In this document: piece after piece, positions 1 through 12,009 of the stretch
Layout of the letters: each line of letters starts with the position of its first letter
How positions within the stretch are numbered: the stretch's first letter is position 1
Assembly (NCBI GenBank): GCA_030248215.1
Contig: JASANG010002214.1
Span: forward strand, 62,001 to 126,000
DNA from: Enoplolaimus lenunculus
Taxonomy: Eukaryota; Nematoda; Enoplea; Enoplida; Thoracostomopsidae
Direction: 5' to 3'
DNA: 64,000 nt
Position numbers and translations under genes: made by a program
The notes under the pieces: model-generated
The model's database searches: none
The model's input: only the letters and a program-made list of their open reading frames with translations
Told to the model about the DNA's origin: nothing

Positions 1-228
1 TTAATTCTAACTAATATCTGCAATTTGTTGTTAAGTTGTTTGGTTTTTACGCTAATTTCTGCGAAATTTCGGAAATTCTTTCCTGAAAATAAACGAAATG
101 CGCTAAACAGAAAATTTTGCAAAATTATACAAAATTTTACTACCGAAAATGTCGGAACCTCAAGCATAAATTGCACTGGGGAAGGAAAGCGATTTTCTGC
201 CGGAGCCGCAGACAGACCTCTGGTGGTA
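1..228. mobile_element. CAGGG/TIR element family B, left-truncated by window edge
   Basis: This is the right-hand part of the non-autonomous element seen complete at 1245-1576. It shares the same order of blocks: the GTTGTTAAGTTGTTTGG segment, the ACGCTAATTT segment, the TTTTGCAAAATTAT block, then the CCGGAGCC-rich end. The terminus is eroded. It abuts the 153-bp tandem array that follows. It has no coding capacity. Confidence 0.75.
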
Positions 229-255
229 TCCTTATATGCCCACTATTACACGAAT

Positions 256-1025
256 GACCTAAGCACATTCAAAAGCGTTTCCGTTTTTTTGCCTTCGAAT
301 GCGCACAACCCCTCTCATAATTTACACCGCCGACATTGAGCACAGAATAATCCAGTACTTTAATACCGATAATCAACCACATGACATATGCAAAGGTGAT
401 TAGATGTGAACCTAAGCACAATCATAAGCGTTTTCGTTTTTTTGCCTTCGAATGCGCACAACCCCTCTCATAATTTACACCGCCGACATTGAGCACAGAA
501 TAATCCAGTACTTTAATACCGATAATCAACCACAGGACATATGCAAAGGTGATTAGATGTGAACCTAAGCACATTCAAAAGCGTTTCCGTTTTTTTGCCT
601 TCGAATGCGCACAACCCCTCTCATAATTTACACCGCCGACATTGAGCACAGAATAATCCAGTACTTTAATACCGATAATCAACCACAGGACATATGCAAA
701 GGTGATTAGATGTGAACCTAAGCACATTCAAAAGCGTTTCCGTTTTTTTGCCTTCGAATGCGCACAACCCCTCTCATAATTTACACCGCCGACATTGAGC
801 ACAGAATAATCCAGTACTTTAATACCGATAATCAACCACAGGACATATGCAAAGGTGATTAGATGTGAACCTAAGCACATTCATAAGCGTTTTCGTTTTT
901 TTGCCTTCGAATGCGCACAACCCCTCTCATAATTTACACCGCCGACATTGAGCACAGAATAATCCAGTACTTTAATACCGATAATCAACCGCAGGACATA
1001 TGCAAAGGTGATTAGATGTGAACCA
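256..1025. repeat. 153-bp tandem repeat, five copies
   Basis: The word AAGCACA recurs at 261, 414, 567, 720 and 873, an exact 153-bp spacing, and copies are nearly identical. Two variants exist. Copies 1, 3 and 4 read TCAAAAGCGTTTCCG, while copies 2 and 5 read TCATAAGCGTTTTCG. The order A-B-A-A-B suggests that blocks of three units were duplicated together. The unit has no sustained reading frame. It looks like a small satellite or minisatellite array; its function is unknown. Confidence 0.95.
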
Positions 1026-1244
1026 AATAGACCAGATAACGTTGAAATATAACCATCTGGTGCGCGAAATATTATCAACGTTGTGTCAGTTTGCCAATTC
1101 ACACCATAAAATAATAGAACATACGACTTTCCAATTTCTGTTATTTGCTCCGTTATCACCTAAACCACAACAGTTTAATGACACTTCAGTTTAAACATCT
1201 GTGAAAACAAAGTTTAAATGAGTACACAATTACGATGTATTTAT

Positions 1245-1576
1245 CAGGGTGCAACCGGAGGTGAAAAATGCCGGAGCCGGAGGTCAACAAAACTTGCCGG
1301 AGCCGGAGGTGAGGCGAAATTAGGTAGCAAAAAATGATGGTTAATTAGTTCATTTTAGACAATATCTGCAGTATGTTGTTTTGTTAAGTTGTTTGGTTTT
1401 ACGCTAATTTTGTGCGAAATTTCAGAAATTTTTTCCTGAAAATTGTGACAAAAGTAAAACCAAACGTGCTACACAGATAAATTTTGCAAAATTATGCAAA
1501 ATTTTACTACCGAAATTGCTGGAACCTCCGGCAAAAATTCTACCGGAGCAGGAGGCCGACCTCCGGTTGTACCATG
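1245..1576 (+). mobile_element. Family B hAT-like MITE, complete, with 8-bp target duplication
   Basis: A 332-bp non-autonomous element begins CAGGGTGCAACCGGAGGT and ends ACCTCCGGTTGTACCATG, so the ends are inverted repeats of each other. It is flanked by a perfect 8-bp direct repeat GTATTTAT at 1237-1244 and 1577-1584. CAGGG-type ends with 8-bp duplications are typical of the hAT superfamily. The interior is AT-rich and non-coding, with GGAGCCGGAGG motifs near both ends. The intact target duplication implies a fairly recent insertion. Confidence 0.88.
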
Positions 1577-2034
1577 GTATTTATGCAAATTCTACAATAT
1601 CATGCTTGCTTAGTCACCTAGTATACGCATGATATTGTGGAATTAGCATTAATACTCAGTGCCAAATGTTAAAATGTCAAGCATCTAACTTCACTGTTAT
1701 AAACAAACGGATCTTGACGGCCGCGTCCCCTAAAACAACAAATAAATAGCAAATTAATAATGTTCTGTGACAAAACGCATCGGCAAAAAATTAACATCCT
1801 GATCCAGTATTCTACATTTCCGCATATTTATTGCTGGAAAGGCTTAACAGAACACTGTATTAAAGTATTATTTATGAGTATAATAACATGTTTTGCAGCG
1901 ACTTTTGTTCAAAATGATATGACACAAATCAGTATTGATCAAAAAGCATTGTTATTAAAGCAATTGCAGGACTAAAATTATAACAAATTATGGCAAAAGA
2001 ACACTAAATTAAAGCAATTATGTGCGTTTTCCTT
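1577..2034. other. Intergenic AT-rich sequence, nothing recognised
   Basis: No coding frame with splice logic, RNA gene or repeat is evident. The true last coding exon of the THOC5 gene to the right could lie here, because its recognised C-terminal part ends in an unclear way, but I could not identify one. Confidence 0.5.
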
Positions 2035-2240
2035 TTTGTCAAAATATACCACCTGTAGCTATTAAACGGCTTTTGCAACCTTAGCGCGAGCTTAACGCCC
2101 AAGAATAAAGAAATATTTATCAAAATCCCTTTGGCCGTTCCTGAGTTCCCGTTGGACAAGTATTCATCTTTCGAACCCCACTTATAAAACGTTAACGGTT
2201 CGCAAAACTCCTCGGAGTTTCGCTTCACTAAAATTGATCA
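2035..2240 (-). repeat. Family D repeat fragment at the 3' end of THOC5
   Basis: On the minus strand this reads AGCGAAACTCCGAGG, then a GTTCGAAAGATGAATACTTG block, then GGAACGGCCAAAGGGATTTTG. These are the same landmarks in the same order as the start of the large family D element at 41035, which has AGCGAAACTCCGAGCG, GTCGAAAGGTGGATGTCCG and GGAACGGCTGAACCGATTTTG. It is a decayed copy. The apparent last residues of the THOC5 frame run into it, so they are unlikely to be genuine coding sequence. Confidence 0.7.
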
Positions 2241-5200
2241 ATTTATCTTCAAAAATTTTATAACATAAAACTTGTCTCCGCTTACAAGGACGAAGCATCG
2301 ATTTCTTGCAAGAATAAATCCAAACCAACCTTTTCCGTCTAAAATAATGCAGTTGAGTAAGACCTGACGCAGTTTGACACTTGAACAACACATCAGCGAG
2401 TAACTTTTCTATAGTCACATTCTTACACACCTCTGTAGTTGACGTATTAAGTTGACGTTCAATATCCTAAAATATTTATTTAAACTTCAAAAAGTATTAC
2501 ATTCAACTAGAAACGTCGAATACATTGTAAACAAAAGGGCCATCTTGGAATTTCGCGGTTTATTTGTCTTATAATCTGCTATTCCGAAACTACCAAATAC
2601 AAATTCAGAAAGTACCAAATATAATATGCCGTTTAACCTAATCTGACAATTTAAGTGCATTAATGTTCAGCGAACTTAGTACAATAATTCAAATTAATAT
2701 ATATGAAAAATTCATGTTTTGAGTTTGACGACTTACAAAAACATTGCATTGTATAAAAGGCATAAACTTTTGGTCCACGCTAACATTGTGCGCGTGTGTA
2801 TTATGTCTAAGCCTAAACCTAAACCAGAACATAAGCCCCATCCTAAACCAAAGCCTAAGCTTTCCAGTCTCTAAGTTTCCAAGTGGGCTGGTCCATATAA
2901 TTAACATGGGACAAAATTCATTACACTCTTATGCATTAACATATTTTATAAGAACAAAGCTTACCAGGACACTTGTATTAGTCAGCATTGTACCCGTATG
3001 ATCGATCAAAAATATCGGCATTGGATCAGGATGGTAGCAACTTATCGCTACCAAAATGTTAAACTGGCTCGGCGAGTGTGATTCAGTATCTACAAAAGTT
3101 GACAAAGGTAACAATTTTGGATTACACTAGTCTAGTGGGAAAAGTCGTTGAAAAGACTAGAGCTATTAATTTCTTGCAAAACATTCCGTATAATCATAAT
3201 GATTGTGGTATGTATGTATCTTTGCGTTGCACTAACTCTTTGAAAACGAAATAACGTAACGTCTGGAATATTGTTTTAATTTGAACCATTGCCAAATGTT
3301 GTTTTTCGCTGGATGTTTAACCAGGACCGCAGATCCTGCGGCATGTTGTATTGGGCATGCAGAAATACATGCCTAATCAAACAGAATTCGGGCTTACTTT
3401 CACTCATGGTCTTGTCCAATACAAGTTTGACATCAAACAACCACCAGGAACCAATGTGTTCATCTCCCCCTATTAACTTTTGCAATTGCTTTCCCAATCC
3501 ATGAGCCTGGAAAACACTTAAATGTGCAATATGTTTTATCCACATTCACAAACATCACTACAGATAATTTCTTTCAATAAAGTTTTATTCGATATCACCT
3601 GTTTCATTGCTACTGCAAGACATGTATGACAAAATTTAACATGGAAATTTAACCAAACATGCAACGAATGGCATGCGAAACAGAATGACATTCAAAAGTA
3701 AATAGTGGAATTTACATATTGGATTCCCAGTTAAACCTCAAATAGCAAAAATATTACTCTAATATCAGACTGTGGAATACGCCGCAGCTTTTCAATCCGA
3801 CCGACTGGCTCGTTCAACGAATCGTTCACCAAAACTTTACTTGGAGCTACAACATTAAAACGTCCCCAATTTATGCAGCCCTAGATAGATAAACAAACCA
3901 CAAACACTATATAACAAAGTCAACGGAACAGTACAAAGTTTGCGTTTCGCATGAGAAAAGGCTTTGAGAAATCTAAACTGAACGTTTTGATGCTATTGCT
4001 AACGCAATAACATATACCGAATGAATAAAACAGACATTTTTATTTTAATATAATCTACACCGTGAGTTTGCTACAAGCGAAGTTTAATTTACCGAGTTCT
4101 TTCAATTGCTTCAACAGTGTAAGTCTCGACCGTAACCGGGACTCAACAGTTTCCAAGAACGTTTCAAATGTCAGCAAAGTAGAATCCGCTTTTGACGAGC
4201 TAGCTCTTCCAGCTTGATCTGCTGTAGGTTCACAGGCATTCCCGACTCCAATATTTTGGACCGGAGAAAACGAAGAGTCTGAGTTGTCGACTAGGCCGCT
4301 CAACTCTTGAGCCCAGCGATAAGGCGTTCCACAGGTGGCCACAAGCTTTTCGTATGTCAAACTAAAAATATCACGCATCCTATCTAAAACAAAATATACA
4401 AATGAAAGACACAATATGCCCTAAACCATATAATGTTTGTCATTGGTTGCCGGCTATTTCAATTTTCTACACAGACTGAAAACGCAAATAAGACTCATTT
4501 CTACATCATAGAAGCCTATTACTAGTGCTCACCCTTGTCTTCTCAGCACCAGCATAGTCGTATCGTTAGGCGGCGCTAAACCATCGTCATGTGCGAACAG
4601 TGTACCCAATACACTGATGCCAGAGTCGATATTTCTAAATGACAAACAAATACGTACAAAAAGTGAAAAATTAACAATTTTTATAGTAAACTGTTGTGGA
4701 ACGATATTCATAGAACGCAAATCAGATCAGCCCTAAGCAATTTTACACATTGCGATATAAACGTCGCAATTGCATTAATCACTTTCCTATTGCTTGTTTG
4801 ATGTAGTAGTTATAGTGCAACACCTGGATATCACGGTGTCAGTTACTAAAATGCCAACGTTCCATAGTGTTCTGTTCAATGAGACTAAAGTCAGGTCTCA
4901 CTGTAATGATCGGCATATGCAACGAGCAAATTACAGAGTACCAAGTTATCGTGCATATGATGTAGTTTCTAGCTAGAATGGTGATTAAACAATGTGCAAA
5001 AAAATTTAATTAGGTAATATGCTTAACTGAAATAAAAAATTTGTCTAGACCCTACAGATTGTATTGCTGTAATATTTTAGAATTAGTTTGAAAAAATTGC
5101 ACTAGGTTGTTCAAATTTCCCGTCCCTTGAACAATTTTTCGTTTAATTAAAGCGCTACAATTAACCACAACATTAGTTTAGCAAAAACAAACCAAAAACA

Positions 5201-8200
5201 CTGAACCACAGCTTAAACAACTGCTTACAATTCCGCATCCATGGATTCAAATTCACTTGAAAAGTTAGAACGAACCATTACCAACGACAGTTTCGGAATA
5301 AACGTGAAAGTGATAGAAATACGTTCCTGAGAGTAATCTAAACAATAAAAATTCAGTCTTTAATCTAAGGCATAATACTGGTTGCAGATATAATAGAGGC
5401 TTTCATTTGCTGTAACAAAGGGAAGAGTTCAATTTGTCACGTAACATATGCAATTTAGTTACACTAATCACTCACAGTGAATTATGAGCTTAAGCGCAAC
5501 AATCGGTTTGTTACAAAACTTATTTCCAGTGTCGTGTCATAGTTTTCCAGTGATAGTTCTTTCCTGCCATTTTCGTCATTACGTTTACAAAATTTTTTCC
5601 GCATACCATATTCTCTTTATATTTTCCATATATGATCCCAAACTCAGTTGAAATCCTGGGATCTGGAAAATAATACTTTTTTGATTTTAGCCACGGAAAA
5701 CATTGATATCTTTGAAGTTTTATTCTACTCACCCAGCCCACAAAGGTCTTTTACAAAATAAATATTGGTATATTTCGCGGAGCTTCGACAAACGTAATAA
5801 CATTTAATGAATCTCGTGGATAATTGTATGATTAAGCTGTCTCTATTGCACTAGTTAGAAGCACGCAAAGACAAACTAAACCAACGCAGATTCACTAAGA
5901 TAACGCTTATATTTATTATCCAAAAATCAATTAGTAATCAGTGTCATTATGGGTTCCGTCAACGTCACGCTTTCAAACCGAGTACTAAGAACTAAAATAC
6001 ATAAAAACAACCGTCTTGGAATAAATTGTTCTTTCTGCGCTCTATTATCATTCTCAGCCTCAGGAAACTATTTTAAGGGCTACGAGTTAAAGAAGTGCTT
6101 TAGCGATAAAACTAAAGTTCAGTAACTTAAAAATACACAAGTTAACTTCGGATGTCAGGATACGAAAAAATGTTAGATACTAATCATTTGTTTTAATAGA
6201 CTAAATAAGCTGTACTGTAGTATCACGCTAAAATCCGGCTCGGGTTCCGGTAGAAAGCGCACTATCCGCTTTTGGTCCGACCAAAATCTGGAACTAAAAA
6301 TTTCCTCAATTCTCATCTATACTCATCAGTAGAAAACTAACTTAAAAGAACACATAATAATCAACCAAAATTTACCAGGACAATTCACTGTATAAACAAC
6401 CATCAAAGAGCACGGTTTCAGTATATCAACTAAACTGTGCGTCTTTTTTGCTCGGCGTCTATGATCCACCTAAAGCGATCAAAAATCAAGAATAAACATT
6501 TCTATTCCATTTCAATAACACATTCAACTAAAAGTAATGCTTAAATTTTCATTATGCTGCAAAGGCTATTACATCCCACATGCGTCTAAAACAATAGCCA
6601 CGTGTTTGAAACAGCGCCCCTTTCCCTTTTACAAATCTTACTGGTATTTATTATTTGCAAACTTAGTTACTTCAAGTCCCTGGGAATCATTATCCAATTC
6701 AAGCTCTTCTGCATCAGAGTCTTCGCTGTCCTCGTCTGAAATATAATGAAAAACTGCACGCTGCGCGATTGACGTATAAAAATATAAACCTCCCTCTCAT
6801 AAGAATAAAATTAACTACAGCAAACGACATCAAGACATGAACAGAAACTGCAATCATATAAAATATATATTTAAAAACATAGTATAAACACATACTAATA
6901 CGATGTTGAAGGGAAGGAACTTATGCCTTAACGTTACAGAAATGGGAATAAAGCATAGACTGAAACAGCCTTCCAATCGGCATTGGTTAGCGAAATGCCA
7001 GAAATCCTGCTATTACACCGACAAAAAACCAAGAACGTGAAAAACCTAGAGGATTACGATGCAATAATAGTTTTGCAAAAGTTACCTTTATTGTTATCGT
7101 GTGCACACGAATCGTCAATTTCGCCCACTATCTTCAAAGCTAACCGGTGCGCTGCAATGAAAATAACACAAAAGTACGCATAATAAACCAAGCGCGTACA
7201 CAAGCAATACACCCTACATACTACATGCAACCTAGGTGTACACCAGTTGGTTCACTAAGTTCTCATCCAAAAGTTGCTGTACGTCTACAAGCTATTAATT
7301 CAGCTCAAAAGCTTTAGTAGCGAAAAACCAACCCAAAAAGTAATAAAACTATTACATTACTAGTTTATTACATGTCTACAGGATTTTTTAAAAATCACAC
7401 AAGAAGTATCGCGTTTGTTAGATGGTGATAAGATTTTATAAAAACACATGTATCAAACTGAGCTTCAAAAAATGCACAACAACAAATCTATTATTCTTTA
7501 CAATCAACAACCGAATAGGCACGAGCCCTTGAGTACAATTGATGCAAAGGGTTTGGCAATGCTAACGCCAGCTTTCTTTGTTCGTACTCTTTTTCGTAAT
7601 TAACCTCGAGCAAGTCTTGAACCGGCGCTGCTGCCTAAAATTAATTTAACCGTATTTATATAGAAAGGTATCGATAGATAAATTTGGTTTCTGAGCGTCG
7701 TAACAGAATGTATATCACTGTTTTACGGCTTTGATTTATAGACCTATTCTGAGCTACCAAAATTTGTGATTCTTTTTCTGGAGCAAAATGGCTGAAAAAA
7801 TTATCGTGGATTGCACGAAAAACGTTAATTACGTTTTGAAAAATTTCGATAATATATACATATATTAGTCAAAACAAACTCTGTTGTGTATTATACCTGT
7901 GAAATTTTATTCAACTGCGGTTTAACTTTTGACAGCGTTGCCTGCCGTTCACATATTTCAGACATGAGTTTATCCAAAACATCTTCTTCGCATTTGAGCT
8001 GCTGAGCCAGTCTGTAAGTAACAATTCGGTTCAAGTTAATGATAAAAGTATATCATCAGAGTGACCAGACAAGCTTTAACTTTAGGTTACTGTTAAAATT
8101 ATACCATTACTTAGTTATGTCTATACTCAGGATGTCACTGCAAACGAATACCAAAGTATATAGCAAAACCATAACTAGACAGAACTTACGTTTTGCGTGT

Positions 8201-10756
8201 TTCTAATTCCCACGTAAGTCTGTTGAGCCTGACTGCGTGTGGATCATTGGCCTAAAATGCGTGCATAAACGTCAAATATTTTTACTGAAACAGCAGTTTA
8301 TTGTTAATTTTGCAAAATCGAGCAATCATTCAAACAGTTGTCACAATGCTACGTTAACCATACTACAGATCGTGCTCTGACTTAAACCATACACATGCAT
8401 ATCTTATTAATCACAATTAACATCCGGGTGTCTTAATGTGTATCATCCAAACGAAACGTTCGCATGCGGCTATGTATAATTTGCTGTCAAAAGCACTGTC
8501 GTTAGGACACTCAATACGGTGTTTATATTCACCTTTAAGCTATTGCATAAACGAATAAAGTGTCTACGAAAACACAATCAATCGGCGCTGTAATTAGAGG
8601 AACCACTAACATAATATGGTTTAAAATTCGACCTACCCTTTGCGTTAAGGACGAAGGCGCATGCTGTTGAAACTCTGTTAATGGAACCAATGCAATTTCT
8701 TCATGTTCAGATCTAAATACAGGATCAGAACAAAACTAACAGGACATTACATTTGCTACGTTAAAATATTTACGTTATGTAGCAATAGGCATCTCACTAC
8801 ATGGGCTGTAATACTACGTAATTTACGTGATAACAATACACTTTACACTATCGCTACAGTACACTAATAAATGTCTTGCTACCCACAGGTGACATAGTTT
8901 ATGATGATGCATTTTGAACTGAAATAGAAACATAAATCGCAAAGAATACTATCTATCACTATGCTATGCAATGCAAACTAACCGATACTCCAAACACTTG
9001 ACGATCGCTTTTTGGTTATGAAGAATTTCGTAAAGCAAATTTTGCAACTTTAGATGCTTTGATTCTATATCCTGTCGCTTCTGAAACAATTACAACATAC
9101 AACAATATACAACTGTTTATAGTGCTAAACCAGAAATCATTGAATAACAACAATTAGCTTTCAACGATTACATCACATATAAAACGTATGGAACCGATAT
9201 CGAAAAAATAGAATAGTGTAGTGAATTCAGTCAGTGAGGAACCAGAAGTACAACAAACAAAGAAAAACACTGCGTTATAAATTTTTGTTTATACGCAACG
9301 TCAGCTTACATGTACGTATGTACCTGGCCTGGGTGCGATCATATATTACAAGAACGGAAGCCGGACAGGAATAGTAGCATAATACCCATCGTCTTAACCA
9401 GGGATGAGCGGTCTTGGTTAAAACCGAGAGCTGCCTACCGAGACCGGCCAAGAAAAGTTTGGTTCTCGGTCCATTTTAGGTCATCACCAAAAAAATAAAA
9501 TTTTCAAAATTACCAGTCCCAGTGCTTTTTCTTTACTTTTTCAGAGATTATTGCGTAACTGTGAAATTTCATTTCATAGCAAAATTATATTTATCAACAA
9601 TTATTTACTTAAACAATTCGTCTTCTGGTCTCGTTTCTAAACCACCGAGACTCAAAAACGCGAGACCGGGAAACCAAGACCTATCAAATACCGAGACTTG
9701 TCGAGACCAAGACTCCCACCCTCTGGCCTCGGTTCTAAACCACCGAGACTCAAAAAAGCAATACCAAGACCTGCCAAATTCCGAGACTTACCGAGACCGA
9801 GACTTCCACCCATCCCTGGTTATTACAATTATGCCACTAAATAATAGTGTAATACAGAGTTATTGCTTACTCTTTAGCGATAAATATACATTAACCTATA
9901 TATAATACCATATCCGGATGTTGTTTTCTACCGGAACCGGATATGCGGTCGCATCTTGGTACATACCTGAGCAACTGAATCTCTAATCAGCTTGTTCCGA
10001 AACATTGCCAGACGGTTAATGCGCTTCAAATAGAGGACATCTTTGATGAACGATTCTTTTGCCGTCAATGCACCTGACTGCTGTAATATTCCAAGATTCA
10101 CATGTAGCACAACATCAAAGGATGGCACCAATCCGTATCCGTTGCTAATTTGCATGTTGTAAATTTCAGAAACGATATGTCAGCCGAATCACTGTTAAAC
10201 ATTAATATATTTCGTGCCCGATCTCAGTTCTGAGATTTGTGACTTGAAACAAAAAAATATTGGTTTATGTAATAAGTTACTTAAAATTTTCACAAGTTTA
10301 TTCGTTGCATAAATTGGGTAAGGAATTGTTCATATTTTATATGTGTGGTAAAAAGTTAAATTTTACAGGGCCATCATTTTTGAACCAAGTGCCCTGCAGC
10401 ACTAAATACGATACCCCTAAACACAGCCTGTCGAGATCTATAATATAAACTCTAGGTGAAATGATCATGAACTGAAGAGTATGTCGACTGGTACAAAAAC
10501 AAAAGCTGCAACGTGTTTAATTGCAAATTATTAGAAACTTTTAGGCGGGTAAGTTTAAGGCGAATACCGCAAATTGAACTGCTATAATTTCTTGGTTTAT
10601 TTCTGTTTTCAGTCCGTAAATATATACCGCGTGTTCCGGCGGCAAATGTGTTAGTCGAGCCATGCATTGTCGGATGTGTTCCACAACAGCGACGGCTTTT
10701 TTTACTTCTTGTTCGGAATCGAACGTCCTGGCGTCTTTCTCACATTGCTCTATCAT
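2182..10756 (-). CDS. THOC5: THO complex subunit 5 (THOC5/FMIP)
   Basis: THOC5 is a nuclear coiled-coil subunit of the THO/TREX complex, which couples transcription to mRNA export. Exons in coding order are 10756-10628, 10080-9967, 9080-8983, 8712-8637, 8251-8190, 8011-7897, 7634-7502, 7139-7086, 6735-6671, 5662-5607 (weak), 5326-5229, 4634-4533, 4379-4093, 3846-3737, 3506-3290 (weak), 3089-2965 and 2466 downwards. Diagnostic segments include KHLKLQNLLYEILHNQKAIV, HEEIALVPLTEF, NDPHAVRLNRLTWELETRK, LAQQLKCEEDVLDKLM, the acidic DEDSEDSDAEELE, CGTPYRWAQELSGL and ESRLRSRLTLLKQL, in the family's order. Phases close everywhere except between 6671 and 5662, where a short exon is probably missing. 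The sum is about 700 codons, against 683 in human as I recall it. The start is the ATG at 10756. The 3' end is uncertain: the frame runs to a stop at 2182 through a repeat, and a splice into an unseen last exon is likelier. Confidence 0.9.
2805..2876. repeat. Degenerate TTAGGC-type block in a THOC5 intron
   Basis: Variants of CCTAAG/CCTAAA (the reverse complement of TTAGGC phases) repeat about ten times, interrupted by ACCAGAACATAAGCCCCATC. The block lies in the last recognised THOC5 intron. It resembles the core of the telomere-repeat element family described at 50229 and elsewhere, but the inverted termini are not recognisable here. Confidence 0.6.
9399..9818. mobile_element. GAGACCG-rich TIR element (family G) in a THOC5 intron
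   Basis: The ends are CAGGGATGAGCGGTC and CCACCCATCCCTG, an imperfect inverted pair. The terminal regions are dense in CCGAGAC/GTCTCGG, including ACCACCGAGACTCAAAAA twice in tandem near the right end. The middle is AT-rich. Other copies lie at 33866, 56753 and, as a fragment, at 11272. The CAGGG/CCCTG termini suggest a hAT-like origin, but any target duplication is decayed. It lies in the intron between the exons at 10080-9967 and 9080-8983. Confidence 0.75.
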
Positions 10757-10962
10757 GCTCTGAAACTAGAATTACCTATAACCAAAAACCTGAGTGACAT
10801 CTTTGACTTGCAGACTCATTTTTTGAGATCCGTTTCCACACAATGACGAAGATATATAGTTACCTACAGAGAGGATCAAAAACCATTAAGTAACGGCAAA
10901 CAAACCGACTGAAATCAACGCTGTCGGCATATCAACTCAAAAACACACACTCAGCAGTTGAT

Positions 10963-11042
10963 TGTGAGGCAGCGTGAGTCAGTGCCTAGTACGCTCGACT
11001 GATAATCTGTCAACCGAGTTCGAAAACTCTTGTGAACATCCC
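10963..11042 (+). repeat. tRNA-like sequence, decayed (possible SINE head)
   Basis: The stretch contains an A-box-like GTGAGTCAGTGCCTAGTA, a segment CGACTGATAATC resembling an isoleucine tRNA anticodon arm, and GAGTTCGAAAACTC, a good T-arm/B-box match. The acceptor and anticodon stems do not pair properly. It is better read as a tRNA-derived fossil than as a working tRNA gene. Confidence 0.4.
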
Positions 11043-11271
11043 TTATTTTCATCTGCTGAGCATTCAAAACTAAACCCGGTGTACCCTAGCACACCATACT
11101 TATCACACTTACCATTACTGGTGTAACAGAAAAATTGCCGGCTTCAATCAAAATTTGCCTGTCAGAAATATTGGAATATTACAGAAACAGGTACGGCTAT
11201 GCTTATTACAACAATGGATCTAAACCAAAACATTAAATGACATTATCTGAGTGTTATCGCTAAATAGCGGC

Positions 11272-11392
11272 AAGGATGGGCGGAAAAAATTAAAATTTTG
11301 GAAATAATTAAATTATGTTTTATACTTTTTCCAGAGCGAAACTTGCCTAGACAAAAAATTGTTGAGACCGAGACTCCCATACCTGCATACAG
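11272..11392. repeat. Family G element fragment
   Basis: It starts AAGGATGGGCGG and ends GAGACCGAGACTCCCATACC, matching both ends of the element at 9399 with most of the middle missing. It lies between THOC5 and HADHB. Confidence 0.6.
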
Positions 11393-11590
11393 TCGCAAAC
11401 CAATTTTGCGAATGGACGACTTTGTTTGAGCCGGGTTATCTTTTTAGCACCAACCTAGCTATCACATTTAGCAAAAAAATTCTGGGCAGCTCATTTGTTT
11501 ACAATTCGTTCATAACAGGATACAATCAATGGCGATGTTATATTACGAAGCTTCTATTCTGTTCAAAATAACCTGAATTTATTGAAACGT

Positions 11591-11779
11591 GGGCCCATGT
11601 ATAGAGCAGGGTCGGAAAAGGAGCATATTAAGCGTATTCCAAATCCTAAGCCTAAGCGTAAAGCCTAAGCCTAAGCCTAAACCAAAGCCTAAGCCTAAAC
11701 AAAAAGTTAGTCTAAGGCTTAAACTGACTCTATTGCATTATCTCTGGAAAAGGATCCAGCGCTGTTCTATACATGGGCC
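11591..11779 (-). mobile_element. Telomere-repeat-cored TIR element (family T)
   Basis: The termini GGGCCCATGTATAGAGCAGG and GTTCTATACATGGGCC are inverted. The core is a run of CCTAAG hexamers (TTAGGC on the other strand) with CGTAAG/CCAAAG variants. The flanks carry near-perfect 8-bp duplications: GAAACGTG on the left and GAAACTTG on the right. It belongs to the subfamily with TATAGA in place of TAAAGA in the terminus. It sits about 230 bp upstream of the HADHB start codon. Confidence 0.85.
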
Positions 11780-12009
11780 GAAACTTGGATAGTTATAAAA
11801 CACGCTTTTTTAACAGCATGCTTTCGCGGTTCACTCTATATACATAGCTAAGCTGTACTACGCACAGCTACCCACAATTCATGATTATCATGCAGGAAGT
11901 ATGGTCGTAAGCTCTGAGTTAAATGTTTTAGTAGTGTTTCTGTTGCGCTTTGTAATGTTTTATGACTGTTACAGATACGTATATTGCAGAAATTAAGTTT
12001 AACGCTACT

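Noticed and set aside
256-1025. CRISPR-like or regularly spaced repeat array
   Set aside because: The unit is 153 bp with no unique spacers, in animal nuclear DNA. It is an ordinary tandem repeat.
5520-5741. 73-residue minus-strand frame as a separate gene
   Set aside because: Only its 5607-5662 part fits, as a weak THOC5 exon between an acceptor (TTTTCCAG) and a GTATGC donor. The rest is intronic.
9522-9905. 127-residue open frame in the THOC5 intron
   Set aside because: It lies within the family G transposon and its repetitive GAGACC blocks. It has no recognisable domain.
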